Below, one piece after another: positions 44,365 to 53,321 of a stretch of 53,554 nucleotides of DNA. Position numbers and translations under genes: made by a program. The stretch comes from Nitrospinota bacterium (GTDB taxonomy: Bacteria; Nitrospinota; Nitrospinia; Nitrospinales; VA-1), in contig JAQCGX010000023.1 in assembly GCA_027619975.1 (NCBI GenBank), positions 1 to 53,554 of the forward strand. The letters run 5' to 3'. Numbering within the stretch: the stretch's first letter is position 1; every line of letters begins with the position of its first letter. The notes under the pieces were generated by a model that ran no database searches, had not been told where the DNA came from, and saw only the letters and a list, made by a program, of their open reading frames with translations.

Positions 44365-45030
44365 ATGGCAGACGATATCTCCTACATTCGCAGGTGGCTC
44401 AAGAAGGGTATCAGCAAGGATGGGCTGACCCTTGATCTTTCCAACAAGGGAATCCGCAACCCGGAGGCATTGGAATTGGCGGAAAACATGTCCGTTCCCG
44501 ACCTGGAAATTATCTACCTGCATACCAACAAAATCAAAGACATCGGGTTGGAGGAGTTGGCCGAATCGGAGTTGTTTGAAACCCTCAAGGAGCTATGGCT
44601 TTACGAAAACCTGATCGGCAATGACGGGGCCCGGGCTTTGGCGGAATCTTCCAAGCTCGGCGGTTTGCGCTACCTGAGTTTATACACCAACCGCATCGGT
44701 GACGCAGGCGCTGTGGCTCTGGCTCAGTCTTCCGCACTGAAAAATCTGGAAACGCTGGATCTTTCGTTCAACCGCATCGGTGACGCGGGCGCTATCGCTC
44801 TGGCCGAATCCACCCAATTACAAAAATTAAAGGTCCTGCACCTGGACGCAAACCGTATTGGTTTTGAGGGCATGACAGCCCTCGCCCAGGCACCCGGACT
44901 TAAAAGTTTAACGACTCTTAACATGATGTACAACAAAATCGACCCTCAAGGTTTACAGATCATGCAGGATTCAGCACGCCTGCAGAACCTGAAAGCCGTG
45001 AAGACGGATTTGCTTGTCGCTGACGACTGA
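44365..45030 (+). CDS. leucine-rich repeat protein (RNase-inhibitor type), 221 residues
   Basis: After an N-terminal cap (about 1-25) come about six repeats of ~27 residues with the consensus LxxLxLxxNxIGDAGAxALAxSxxLxx, the ribonuclease-inhibitor class. No signal peptide or membrane span, so likely cytoplasmic. Capped by the last incomplete repeat near residues 195-221. Directly followed (no gap) by a second LRR gene with the same repeat type, so the pair probably arose by duplication and is co-expressed. Such LRRs bind proteins; partner unknown. Confidence 0.87.
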   Translation: MADDISYIRRWLKKGISKDGLTLDLSNKGIRNPEALELAENMSVPDLEIIYLHTNKIKDIGLEELAESELFETLKELWLYENLIGNDGARALAESSKLGGLRYLSLYTNRIGDAGAVALAQSSALKNLETLDLSFNRIGDAGAIALAESTQLQKLKVLHLDANRIGFEGMTALAQAPGLKSLTTLNMMYNKIDPQGLQIMQDSARLQNLKAVKTDLLVADD

Positions 45031-45033
45031 TTG

Positions 45034-46512
45034 ATGGACTCAAAAAAACACGATTTAAACCTCGTTCGACGGTTGCGGGAAAGCGTCGAAGAGGAGAACA
45101 AATGCCTGGACTTAAGGTATGAACGCATGGGAGATGCGGGAGTCACTCTGCTGGTGCGGAGTTTTGACCTTTCTCACGTCACCCGCCTGGAATTGAGTTG
45201 GAACGAACTCACCAGCACCGGGCTGACAGCCCTTGCGGAATGCGCCTCTCTCAAGAATCTGACATCACTAGTTTTGGATGCAAACAAAATCGGCAACGCT
45301 GGCATCGAAGCTTTGGCCAAGTCTCCGAATTTTGCCAAATTACAATTCCTCAGCCTGATCAACAATCGAGTCGGCGATGCAGGAGCCTTGCACCTGATAA
45401 AATCTTCCCTACTGGAAAACCTGCAAACTCTGATTCTCGAAATGAATCGCGTGGGCCGCTCCCGGCTGACACAATTTCCCGATGGCCCTGCAAACCCCTC
45501 GCTCCGCTTGCTGAACCTCAGGCGCAACGAGGTTGGCGACAGCACCCTCGCCGATTGGGTGCAAACCGGAGCATTCAGCCATTTGCAGCATGTAAACCTC
45601 GGCTGGAACCAGATCACCGACACGGGGGCCAAGACCCTGGCGCATGCTCCCACAATGAATCGTATTCAAGAGCTGATTCTCGATTCCAATTCCATTGGCA
45701 ATGACGGCGCACAGGCTTTAGCGGACTCCAAACACTTGATGAGTCTGACTACATTATATTTGCACGACAATGGTTTTACCGGCAAGGGCGAAACCACCCT
45801 GCAGGATATGAAGATCCGCATCCTGGTGAAAAAAAATCTCACAGGTTCCGTCCTGAACCTCAACGAAAGCCGTCTGACCAACAAGGACATGGAAGCCCTG
45901 GCCCGCTCAGGAATGTTGGCGGATGTGGAAACGCTTTCTCTGCGTGCCAACGATTTTGATCACAGTGGACTCCGAGCTCTGACAGAATCCGGAGCGATAA
46001 AAAAACTGACCTCCCTCAACCTGATGCACAATGGCATCGGCAATAAAGGGGCCGTTCTTTTAGCCGAAAGCACGATGTTGAAGCATTTAAAAACCCTCAA
46101 CCTCGAACGCACCGAAATCACTTGCCCGGGGTTTCTCGCTCTAACACAATCGAGCAACTTAAATAATCTGGAAGAGTTGAATCTCAGCCGCAACAAAATC
46201 ACCGAGAGAGGCATTCGCATGCTCTCCGGGTCAAAAAACTTCAGGAACCTGAAAACCTTGCGGGCGACCGACATTTTCATGGGCGATACGGGTTTCGAAG
46301 CCCTGGCCCTGTCGAACCACCTGGAGCAATTGCAGGACCTGCAGGTCAGTGGCAATGAAATCACCCGATCCGGTCTGGAATCATTAGCCGTTTCGCCAAA
46401 TCTTGCATCCCTCAAAAAGCTCGACCTGCGTCGCAACAAATTTAAAATGGAAGACGGTCTTTTCCTGCAGGATTCTCCCCGCTTTAAAAAACTCGAAACC
46501 CTGCGGTTTTAA
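45034..46512 (+). CDS. leucine-rich repeat protein (RNase-inhibitor type), 492 residues
   Basis: Start at ATG 45034, four bases after the previous stop (a TTG at 45031 in the same frame abuts it). About 15-16 repeats of 27-29 residues, e.g. LxxLNLMHNGIGNKGAVLLAESTML. A non-canonical stretch near 255-285 (KGETTLQDMKIRILVKKNLTGSVLNLNESRL) divides the solenoid into two blocks, and the second block restarts with NKDMEALARSGML. The N-terminal cap resembles that of the neighbour (RRLRESVEEENKCLDLRYERMGDAG vs RRWLKKG...LDLSNKGIRNPEA). No signal peptide. Function unknown. Confidence 0.87.
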   Translation: MDSKKHDLNLVRRLRESVEEENKCLDLRYERMGDAGVTLLVRSFDLSHVTRLELSWNELTSTGLTALAECASLKNLTSLVLDANKIGNAGIEALAKSPNFAKLQFLSLINNRVGDAGALHLIKSSLLENLQTLILEMNRVGRSRLTQFPDGPANPSLRLLNLRRNEVGDSTLADWVQTGAFSHLQHVNLGWNQITDTGAKTLAHAPTMNRIQELILDSNSIGNDGAQALADSKHLMSLTTLYLHDNGFTGKGETTLQDMKIRILVKKNLTGSVLNLNESRLTNKDMEALARSGMLADVETLSLRANDFDHSGLRALTESGAIKKLTSLNLMHNGIGNKGAVLLAESTMLKHLKTLNLERTEITCPGFLALTQSSNLNNLEELNLSRNKITERGIRMLSGSKNFRNLKTLRATDIFMGDTGFEALALSNHLEQLQDLQVSGNEITRSGLESLAVSPNLASLKKLDLRRNKFKMEDGLFLQDSPRFKKLETLRF

Positions 46513-46579
46513 ATTTTCGAAACTTTTATACTCTTCTCAAAATACGCTTGAGTTCAAATAAGGGTGTCTGCCCAAAACT

Positions 46580-46735
46580 CTATTCCACATCCCAGCCTTT
46601 GCTCTTCATGCAGTAATCGTAGATTTCCTTGTGCTTTCTTTCCCAGGTAATTCCGCCCTGCCATTCATCAAATTTAACACATTTGTGACTTTCACAGGAT
46701 TTGCTTGTGACCGAAGTTCCGTATACTGAACTCAT
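46580..46735 (-). CDS. small ORF, 51 residues
   Basis: An ATG-to-TAG frame encoding MSSVYGTSVTSKSCESHKC then a basic, Trp-rich tail (DEWQGGITWERKHKEIYDYC, then MKSKGWDVE). The three Cys and the CMKSKGW ending are protein-like (small proteins ending in CMxxKGY/W are common), and the region is otherwise unexplained. No clear ribosome-binding site is visible, so this remains a candidate only. Rest of 46513-46864 shows nothing else but a weak promoter. Confidence 0.42.
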   Translation of the reverse strand: MSSVYGTSVTSKSCESHKCVKFDEWQGGITWERKHKEIYDYCMKSKGWDVE

Positions 46736-46752
46736 TGAAAACGAAAAAAGGC

Positions 46753-46781
46753 TTGACGTTAGATTCGTTTGCAGTTAAAAG
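46753..46781 (+). promoter_or_regulatory. weak promoter candidate for the small TPR gene
   Basis: TTGACG (46753-46758), 17 bases, TAAAAG (46776-46781); the -10 is poor. It would start about 77 bases before ATG 46865. Confidence 0.3.
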
Positions 46782-46864
46782 TATGCTTCCCTGAAAACAT
46801 TGAATAACCAATTGTTCACGCTTCTCTAACCATAAACAGAAGTGCCTAGAATGGGACATTTTTT

Positions 46865-47242
46865 ATGACAAAGCAATCGGCTGTTAAAAAGTATTCCTTT
46901 GAAATAATCGTTTCTTCTCTGATCACAGTCATCATCGCAATTTATTTTGTGTCCCCCCCCCTTGGCCAGGCGCAGGTTGAAACCGCTGAATCCTTAAATA
47001 AAAAAGTGATGTCCCTTTACCATGCCGGTGAATATAGAACCGCCTTCCCCCTTGCCATGCGGGTTTTGAATCTCCGCGAAAAAACTCTGGGTCCGAATCA
47101 TCCTGACGTGGCAGTCGCCTTGCAAACTCTGGCCGGGCTGTATGAGGCTGTTGGCGATTACAAAAATGCCGCTCCCTTCGACAAGCGGGCTCTGAAAATT
47201 CTGGAACCCGATGCCGTTATCGAAGACACGCCTGCAACTTAA
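46865..47242 (+). CDS. small membrane-anchored or exported TPR protein
   Basis: Predicted 125 residues: an N-terminal hydrophobic segment (about 11-30, ending SPPLGQAQ, a possible signal peptide cut after AQA-like sequence) followed by two kinesin-light-chain-type TPR units (LYHAGEYRTAFPLAMRVLNLREKTLGPNHPDVAVALQTLAGLYEAVGDYKNAAPFDKRALKILE). A run of nine C bases (46953-46961) encodes SPP in the signal region. The protein is a short fragment of a motif family usually seen in longer arrays, so it might be the remnant of one. Confidence 0.78.
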   Translation: MTKQSAVKKYSFEIIVSSLITVIIAIYFVSPPLGQAQVETAESLNKKVMSLYHAGEYRTAFPLAMRVLNLREKTLGPNHPDVAVALQTLAGLYEAVGDYKNAAPFDKRALKILEPDAVIEDTPAT

Positions 47243-47293
47243 AAATCTCCAACCACCGTAACTTCTTTCAAATTGTCAGCGTTATTTATCCGT

Positions 47294-47848
47294 TCACTTG
47301 GGAACATTGAGGTCACTGAAGTATTCTTTTTTCAGGAACCGGTTGCCTGAAAGATATTTTACCGGGCAAACAAATAAAAAGATTTTGACGATAGAACGGG
47401 CGGCTTTCAACACATCTTCGATCAGCAAATTCATTTTTGCAATCCTTCCCGCAAAAATAATTTCAAAATAGGACGCCGCGACCTGCTTTCGCCTCTCCTC
47501 CGTGTCAAACCGGGATTTTATACCTGCGAGTTCCCCGCAATCGAGCCAAAACCCTCCGCATTTGGGACATTGGAACACCTCCACTCCAATCTCCTTGCTG
47601 AAAAAATGTCTCAATAACAGGGACGTTGTGCAATGAGGACAAATGGCCTCCACATTCCGAAAAAACCGCACGCCCTCGGCCCTTGGGACATCCAACAGAC
47701 GCTCTCCGGCACCGATATATTGCCCTTGAAGTTTCTGCACTTCATAATGTCCGAACCACAGCCCTCCACACCCTTCCCTGCAGGCGAAAACCTTAAGGCC
47801 TCCTGCCGATTTTAGGGTCAGTTCCTGATGGCATGACGGGCACTTCAT
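47294..47848 (-). CDS. protein with two TFIIB-type zinc ribbons
   Basis: About 184 residues from ATG 47848, preferred because GGAG lies seven bases upstream. Two zf-TFIIB-like units: CPSCHQELTLKSAGGLKVFACREGCGGLWF (about 3-32) and CPHCTTSLLLR...VFQCPKCGGFWLDCGEL (about 70-105), the usual paired pattern with G-x-W-x-D/F after each second knuckle. The C-terminal ~80 residues are helical with a hydrophobic stretch (SIVKIFLFVCPVKYL) that might associate with the membrane. Function unknown. Confidence 0.8.
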   Translation of the reverse strand: MKCPSCHQELTLKSAGGLKVFACREGCGGLWFGHYEVQKLQGQYIGAGERLLDVPRAEGVRFFRNVEAICPHCTTSLLLRHFFSKEIGVEVFQCPKCGGFWLDCGELAGIKSRFDTEERRKQVAASYFEIIFAGRIAKMNLLIEDVLKAARSIVKIFLFVCPVKYLSGNRFLKKEYFSDLNVPK

Positions 47849-47900
47849 TAGCAACTCCCACTTCGGTAAATTTTAGTTCCTAGCAATTCATTCGTCTTTT

Positions 47901-47929
47901 TTGACAAAACCGGTTGTCGATCCTATATT
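47901..47929 (+). promoter_or_regulatory. sigma70 promoter for the TPR lipoprotein
   Basis: TTGACA (47901-47906), 17 bases, TATATT (47924-47929). Start predicted near 47936, leader about 68 bases, with GAGGG before ATG 48004. Nearly ideal. Confidence 0.7.
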
Positions 47930-48003
47930 GTTTCTTGACTGCAGAAAATTACGGGTCTTCCCAAGGAAAATTTTCACCACCATTTAATCAGCCGTGAGGG
48001 ACC

Positions 48004-48435
48004 ATGAAAAATTCTCACTATTATACGTTCTTGATACTTTGCAGCCTGTTTTTTTTAATCACGGGTTGCGACAAGGGGAAAACCGATTCCGAAGGAAAGA
48101 ACACGGACGCAAATGAAAAATCCATTGCGGATGTTGCGAGTCGCGTCATTTTGGGGGCGATCACGGCCCCTGACACGGAACCGGGCGCTGCTGAAAATAA
48201 TGAAGGTGTGGGACATTACAAAGAAGGGCATTGGAAGACATCGGCAAAACACTTCCGGGAAGCTATTACCGCCGGACCTCAATTGGCCGAAGCGCATTAC
48301 AATTTAGCCTTGGCACTCGACAGACTGGGAGACCACGGGGGAGCGACCCAGCATTTTCGCGAAGCTCTGGAACTTGCTCCTGATAATCCAAAAATCAAAG
48401 ATTCCAAAATTCTGAAAGAACACCTGGGGATGTAA
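48004..48435 (+). CDS. TPR lipoprotein, 143 residues
   Basis: N-terminal lipoprotein signal (FLILCSLFFLITGC, lipid Cys at about 22), a charged linker (DKGKTDSEGKNTDANEKS), then two TPR units ending AEAHYNLALALDRLGDHGGATQHFREALELAPDNPKI. Likely anchored in the outer or inner membrane and facing the periplasm as a protein-binding factor. Convergent with the glycosyltransferase gene, only 33 bases away. Confidence 0.87.
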   Translation: MKNSHYYTFLILCSLFFLITGCDKGKTDSEGKNTDANEKSIADVASRVILGAITAPDTEPGAAENNEGVGHYKEGHWKTSAKHFREAITAGPQLAEAHYNLALALDRLGDHGGATQHFREALELAPDNPKIKDSKILKEHLGM

Positions 48436-48457
48436 ATAAGCGCTAAAAATAAAAAAA

Positions 48458-48471
48458 TTAAGGGTAGGTCA
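48458..48471. repeat. short repeat fragment TTAAGGGTAGGTCA
   Basis: Matches the TTTAAGGGTAGGTCGCC module of MITE copy B (16521-16535) and the similar TTTAAGGATAGGTCGCC module of copy C. It includes the stop codon (TGA) of the glycosyltransferase gene on the minus strand. Being short, it could be chance. Confidence 0.4.
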
Positions 48472-50448
48472 CATTAAAGAACGCAACAAATTGATCTCGT
48501 CCGGTTTTCCCCTAAAATCTCGAAAAACCAAAAAACCGCCCTCTACCTTTTCTCGCACGTATTCAATCCCGGTTTTTTCGAGAAATTCTTGATAAGAGGA
48601 AAGTTCCTTTTCTTGCAATGACGGAATAATAATTGCGAAATCCTTTTCTTTGACCAGCATTCTATTAATTCTCTCTGCACCATCATTATTTGAGTAATCA
48701 CCCACTTTGACATTTTTCTGGGTCAAAAACGTAATCATTCCGGCCGTTTCATAATCAGAATAAGCAGAAGAAATTCCTTTTTCTTGGCAAAATTTTATTA
48801 TCCCATCATAAGGGGAAGACATTCTAATTATGGATAAATCCTTAACAATTCCGTCTTTCTTTGCATTATAAGTATCGGCGGTGGCATAGTATAAAGAATA
48901 GGTACTAGCAGTGTTTGTATAAAAATAGTAGGTGTTAACAATTCCAAACCCAAGCCAAATTGCCAGAAAAACGGTAAACTTTTTATTGTGGGCCGGGCGT
49001 AAACTATCGAGGTAGAGTGCTCCAAAAACTGCCACCACCCCATGAAGAGGAAGTAAATATCTGACATCGGGACCATTTTTTAAAATCAGAACTGCGGCGC
49101 AAATTAAAATGGGGAAAACAGCGAAAACCAATGACGGCTCAAACGTTAGCCTTTTTAGTCGAACGATTTTCCTAATCTCTTGCCATCTGGATCTAAAAAA
49201 GAATACAAAGGAGGTGACAATTAATACAGCCACCCCTGCAGCTAAAGCGCCATTGATCAAATTCAAAAGCGTCAAATCAGAACGAAAAATGGAAATTAGA
49301 GGGACTCTCACTCCAAGAAATTCTGGGAGGTCATAAAATACCAATTTCCAAAGATAAGCGATTATATTAGTCGGGATCAAATCTACATCAAAACCCTGCC
49401 CTCCCTTTTTGGTTTCACCTGTTAAAATGCTTGCGATTCTAGGTGAGATACCAATAAGAAATCCAAAACAACCAATTACTATTAAACGCCCCAAAAAAGC
49501 GTTGCTGGTCACAAATAGATTCTTGAACCAATTAATTTTAGATTTTATATCTTTATTAAAAATTAAAACCCTAACAATAATGAGGACCAGCAGCTGACCT
49601 ACCGGTTTATGAAGTTTATTGATCTGCAATATGGAGTGACCAGCAATATCTATCCCAAAACCTCCAAACACGTATGAAAATATAATTGCTGCAAAAAAAA
49701 CAAAAATAACTCCATCTAATACCATTACCAGCTTCCGTTTTTTTGATTGGGAATCTTGAAACCGCGCACGAATTTTTCTAACGGAGAATGTGTTTCGAAC
49801 AACTTCCCAGTGCTTCCAACTCAGCACATATAATATGGCAATGGTTGCAATATAAAGGATGGAATAGGTATAACTGTATATTGCAAACCCCATGACAAAA
49901 CCAAGCAATAAAACAGGTCCTGTCCCGGAAACCTCAGACTCTTTTATTTTAAAAAAACACAAGAATATAATATTGCCGAGAAAGATAATGAGGTTGTGTT
50001 GCCAGTTATTCGAACTTATAAACAAAATCGCAGGGGAAGAAAATATTACAAGTAAAACGGTGATTAAAGCGGCTGAAGGCTGGATTTTTTTGGCAATCCA
50101 GTAAGTCGATAATACATAAAGTGCATAAGCAAGGGTTCCTGGCAATTTATAAGCCAACGCCCCAACTCCAAGAAGCCAGAAAAACGGAATCGCGGTGAGC
50201 CCCAAAAATATTCCCGCATATCGTTCTCCATCATAATAAAAAGAAACTGGGCCGCCTTCCTGTAAATTTAGTATTTGCAGAGCCTGATGGGCTTCATCGT
50301 AGGTTAAAAAATAATCCGCATTTATTAGAATAGGAAGTCTGAGTATTACAAGAACCAAAAAAATGAGTAAGGCCGCGATAATATTGAAAATTAATAACCA
50401 CAATCTAAACTTAGGAGTCACTTTTTCAACAGGTTGCTTTATATTCAT
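48469..50448 (-). CDS. GT-C type membrane glycosyltransferase (family 39-like)
   Basis: Predicted 659 residues with about 11-13 membrane helices. The first outer loop has the acidic pair in FLTYDEAHQALQI (Asp51, Glu52), the hallmark position of the ArnT/PMT-type GT-C enzymes that use polyprenyl-linked sugars. The C-terminal ~160 residues are soluble and probably periplasmic (SSPYDGIIKFCQEKGISSAYSDYETAGMITFLTQKNVKVGDY). Likely adds a sugar to lipid or protein at the outer face. A+T-rich compared with genes to the left. Stop overlaps a repeat fragment. Confidence 0.82.
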   Translation of the reverse strand: MNIKQPVEKVTPKFRLWLLIFNIIAALLIFLVLVILRLPILINADYFLTYDEAHQALQILNLQEGGPVSFYYDGERYAGIFLGLTAIPFFWLLGVGALAYKLPGTLAYALYVLSTYWIAKKIQPSAALITVLLVIFSSPAILFISSNNWQHNLIIFLGNIIFLCFFKIKESEVSGTGPVLLLGFVMGFAIYSYTYSILYIATIAILYVLSWKHWEVVRNTFSVRKIRARFQDSQSKKRKLVMVLDGVIFVFFAAIIFSYVFGGFGIDIAGHSILQINKLHKPVGQLLVLIIVRVLIFNKDIKSKINWFKNLFVTSNAFLGRLIVIGCFGFLIGISPRIASILTGETKKGGQGFDVDLIPTNIIAYLWKLVFYDLPEFLGVRVPLISIFRSDLTLLNLINGALAAGVAVLIVTSFVFFFRSRWQEIRKIVRLKRLTFEPSLVFAVFPILICAAVLILKNGPDVRYLLPLHGVVAVFGALYLDSLRPAHNKKFTVFLAIWLGFGIVNTYYFYTNTASTYSLYYATADTYNAKKDGIVKDLSIIRMSSPYDGIIKFCQEKGISSAYSDYETAGMITFLTQKNVKVGDYSNNDGAERINRMLVKEKDFAIIIPSLQEKELSSYQEFLEKTGIEYVREKVEGGFLVFRDFRGKPDEINLLRSLM

Positions 50449-50673
50449 CTTCCAAGCTTATTGTATTATTAAAAATCAAATTGAGCGCTTCCAACCACTG
50501 CGCCCATCATTGTATAGTAAAATAAAAAAATTTTGCTTTCTAGGTTGAGGGACAACCATTTCTGATATTTCTAGGAATTTCAGGTAGCAACAAATCGTCG
50601 AGGGAGGGGGTTTCATAACTCTTAAAGGGGGAAAATCATAAATCCTTCAACGGATAAATCAGGTTCATCCCGT

Positions 50674-52209
50674 TTAATAATTGGCTGCTATTTTAGAAAC
50701 TGTCTGGTACGTCGATTTTTGGGGGGAATTTTTTAAAAAGTCATATTGAGGCCATTGATCTTTGGCTGCGTAAATAGAAGTATTTTTTGTCGATACTGAG
50801 GGCATCACAACAAAAAGAAACCCATGATATAAATCCGACAAAAAGTTTCCGTTTTTGATTGCATTTGAAAATCTTCGGATTGCAAACCCAGGGTTCAATG
50901 TAACTGCTCGTTTATAGGCGTACTTCATGAAACTCTGCAGGGTTTCATAAGAAAGTTTTTCATGGGCAAACAATTGTTCATCGGAATAGACAACATACTT
51001 ATCCCAATCAAAAGATTTCACTAAACCTTTTTCCACGTAGTTATCAAACATTGCCGTTCCTGGAAAAGCAATCGCCAATCCAAACTTGAGCAAATCTACT
51101 GGAAGGGTCCGTCCATATTCTATCGTGTCCAGCATGGTATTTTCATCATCGCAGGAAAGACCCAGCATTAAATATGCATTTGTTTGCAAGCCAGCGGCCC
51201 TGGCCTTTTTAACAGCAGTTCTGCCCTGTTCAATGGTAGCTTTTCCTCCTTTTCCAAAGCCCTTCAAAACCTCATCGTTGCCACTTTCAAATCCAAAGGA
51301 AACCCGATAGCAGCCTGCTTTGCTCATTTTTTTGAACAAATCATCATCAGCGCTTTCAACGCGTATTCCATTATTACAGGTCCAGTGCATATCGACATTT
51401 GCCCTGCTAATAGCATCACTGACCTCCCCTGCCCATTTTTGATCAGAGGTGAAAATATCATCCGCCAACCAGAATTCTCTGAAACCCAAGGAACTTAAGT
51501 ATTTGACTTCGTCAGCACAACGCTCTGGAGATTTTTTTCTATAACCAAGAGACATCGTAACTTTGCTGGCACAGAAATCACAAGTGAACACACATCCTCT
51601 GGAAAACTCCACGGTAGCTACAGGTGGATATGAGGCAATAAGTTTGGAAATCTTTTTGTAATCGGCAGGATCATAAAGCTCCCAGGCAGGCATTGGCAAG
51701 TCATCCAGATTTTCAACGGGGGGTCTTTGCCCGGTACTCACAATTTCGCCCCCAGACCGATAATACAGTCCTTTAATTTCGGGAAAAGACTTCCCGTTGC
51801 AGATTTCCGCGAACGAGTAATCGGCTTCACCAACACAAACTGCATCCATTCGGGATTCATGCAGACTCTCTGTCGGCAGTGCGGACGGGTGAGCCCCCCC
51901 ACCCACGATTAAAATTTTTTCCGATATATTTTTAATGATGCAACTGATATCGCGCAGTTGGTTCATTCCAGGGGTTGTAGCGGTGATCCCTACAATATCC
52001 GGCTTGGCGTACCGAATACTTGATTGTATCAACTTGTAATCATAGGGGCGCCAGCAAAGGTCTAAAATCTCTACGTCGTGACCTTCTTGTTTGGCCACTG
52101 CAGCGATGGTCGCCAAGCCCAAAGTTGGGAAAAATGGGTTGACGATCGATGCTTTTGAATTTCCATATGCTGCTTGGTAGGAAGGATTTATTAAAAGAAC
52201 TTTTGCCAT
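50674..52209 (-). CDS. B12-binding-domain radical SAM protein
   Basis: Predicted 511 residues. N-terminal cobalamin-binding-like Rossmann domain (about 1-140: VLLINPSYQ, LGLATIAAVAKQEGHDVEILDL, DIVGITATTPGMNQL, ILIVGGGAHPSALP), then a radical SAM domain with Cys206, Cys210 and Cys213 in EFSRGCVFTCDFCASK, the later GFREFWLADDIFTSD and VSFGFESGNDEVLKGFGKG. Such proteins methylate or rearrange unactivated carbons (hopanoids, lipids, natural products). The neighbours (methyltransferase upstream, glycosyltransferase downstream, same strand) suggest modification of a surface glycan or lipid. Substrate unknown. Confidence 0.92.
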   Translation of the reverse strand: MAKVLLINPSYQAAYGNSKASIVNPFFPTLGLATIAAVAKQEGHDVEILDLCWRPYDYKLIQSSIRYAKPDIVGITATTPGMNQLRDISCIIKNISEKILIVGGGAHPSALPTESLHESRMDAVCVGEADYSFAEICNGKSFPEIKGLYYRSGGEIVSTGQRPPVENLDDLPMPAWELYDPADYKKISKLIASYPPVATVEFSRGCVFTCDFCASKVTMSLGYRKKSPERCADEVKYLSSLGFREFWLADDIFTSDQKWAGEVSDAISRANVDMHWTCNNGIRVESADDDLFKKMSKAGCYRVSFGFESGNDEVLKGFGKGGKATIEQGRTAVKKARAAGLQTNAYLMLGLSCDDENTMLDTIEYGRTLPVDLLKFGLAIAFPGTAMFDNYVEKGLVKSFDWDKYVVYSDEQLFAHEKLSYETLQSFMKYAYKRAVTLNPGFAIRRFSNAIKNGNFLSDLYHGFLFVVMPSVSTKNTSIYAAKDQWPQYDFLKNSPQKSTYQTVSKIAANY

Positions 52210-52289
52210 TAATTCATTCCCTGACTAAAATTATGGGGTTTCTTCCTGTATAAGTTTTATTTTTTATCTTCAATATATCCCGTACGCTC

Positions 52290-53321
52290 TCACAATGAGG
52301 GGTTCTTTACTGAATATATTTCGATGGTACCACCCTTTTTTATTATTGCCTCGATTATAGATAACATTAATGAGAGTGGCAAATACAAAGGCATGAGAAT
52401 AAATGTTTTCAGGTAATCCATGATTCGGTAAGTATCATGGTCTTTCTTTCTCAGATCAGAACTTTTTAAAAGGTCATACAAAAGATTTTCCCGGATTCCA
52501 GTAGCATTATATAGAGTCTGCAGCCAGCCAAACGGGTTGTACTCAAATTTAAAATGCCTTGCCACTTCAACCTTGAACGCGTTTTTTTCAAGCAGGTCAA
52601 TTAAACTTTTTGAAGAAAAGTGATAAAGATGGCAAGGGAGGTCCAACTGAAACCATTTTCTTTTGCCAAAGTAAGCTTGCAGGCTGTCTATATTTGGTAC
52701 TGCCGTTACAAGAAGGCCGCCTTTTTTTAAAATTCGATAACACTCAGTGATCACTTCGTCCGGGTTTTCCAAATGCTCCAGGACATGGTTGATGCTCACC
52801 ACATCAAAACTTTCATTGTCGTATTCACAGTCTTTTAATGCCCCTGTTTGGACATCAATCCCATAGATATTCGACGCGTAAGAAGCGGATGTTTCACTGA
52901 ACTCTTGCCCGGCCACCTCCCAACCATCTTCCTGCATGATATGAAGAAAAAGTCCGCGTCCACAGCCAATATCAAGAATCCGCCCATGATCCCTAAAACG
53001 TTCGATTCTCTTCCGCTTCCTAACAGTTAGCAGATGAATGATATATTCCAGAACTGGATTAAATCTCTTTCCAGTTTTTGTCCGGTAATTTCCTGTAGAG
53101 TACAACCTCGCTAATTCTTCGTGGGTGGGAAAAGGGTGGGTTACCCAAATCTGGCAGGATGAGCAATTGTATACATTGTATTTATTATTATTTTTGACCA
53201 CATCATCAAAAATAGAGAGCTCAATTTGATCTTTGCAAAGGGGGCAGACCGGCAACATAGGACAGCTACTTTTTGTCATTTCATACGTATTACTGGAATG
53301 AGCTAAATTAGTTTTAAGCAT
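52290..53321 (-). CDS. class I SAM methyltransferase with N-terminal zinc ribbon
   Basis: About 343 residues from ATG 53321, which follows an AGGATAGGG-like site; ATG 53336 would add five residues. The N-terminal CPLCKDQ...CSSCQIWVTHPFPT is a small zinc ribbon, as in methyltransferases acting on activated sugars or glycan ends. The SAM-binding core has ILDIGCGRGLFLHIM, VQTGALKDCEYDNESFDVVSINHVLEHLENPDEV and LKKGGLLVTAVPNIDS. The C-terminus has hydrophobic segments (ILMPLYLPLSLMLSIIEAI) that could lie on the membrane. Same orientation as the next two genes. Confidence 0.88.
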   Translation of the reverse strand: MLKTNLAHSSNTYEMTKSSCPMLPVCPLCKDQIELSIFDDVVKNNNKYNVYNCSSCQIWVTHPFPTHEELARLYSTGNYRTKTGKRFNPVLEYIIHLLTVRKRKRIERFRDHGRILDIGCGRGLFLHIMQEDGWEVAGQEFSETSASYASNIYGIDVQTGALKDCEYDNESFDVVSINHVLEHLENPDEVITECYRILKKGGLLVTAVPNIDSLQAYFGKRKWFQLDLPCHLYHFSSKSLIDLLEKNAFKVEVARHFKFEYNPFGWLQTLYNATGIRENLLYDLLKSSDLRKKDHDTYRIMDYLKTFILMPLYLPLSLMLSIIEAIIKKGGTIEIYSVKNPSL

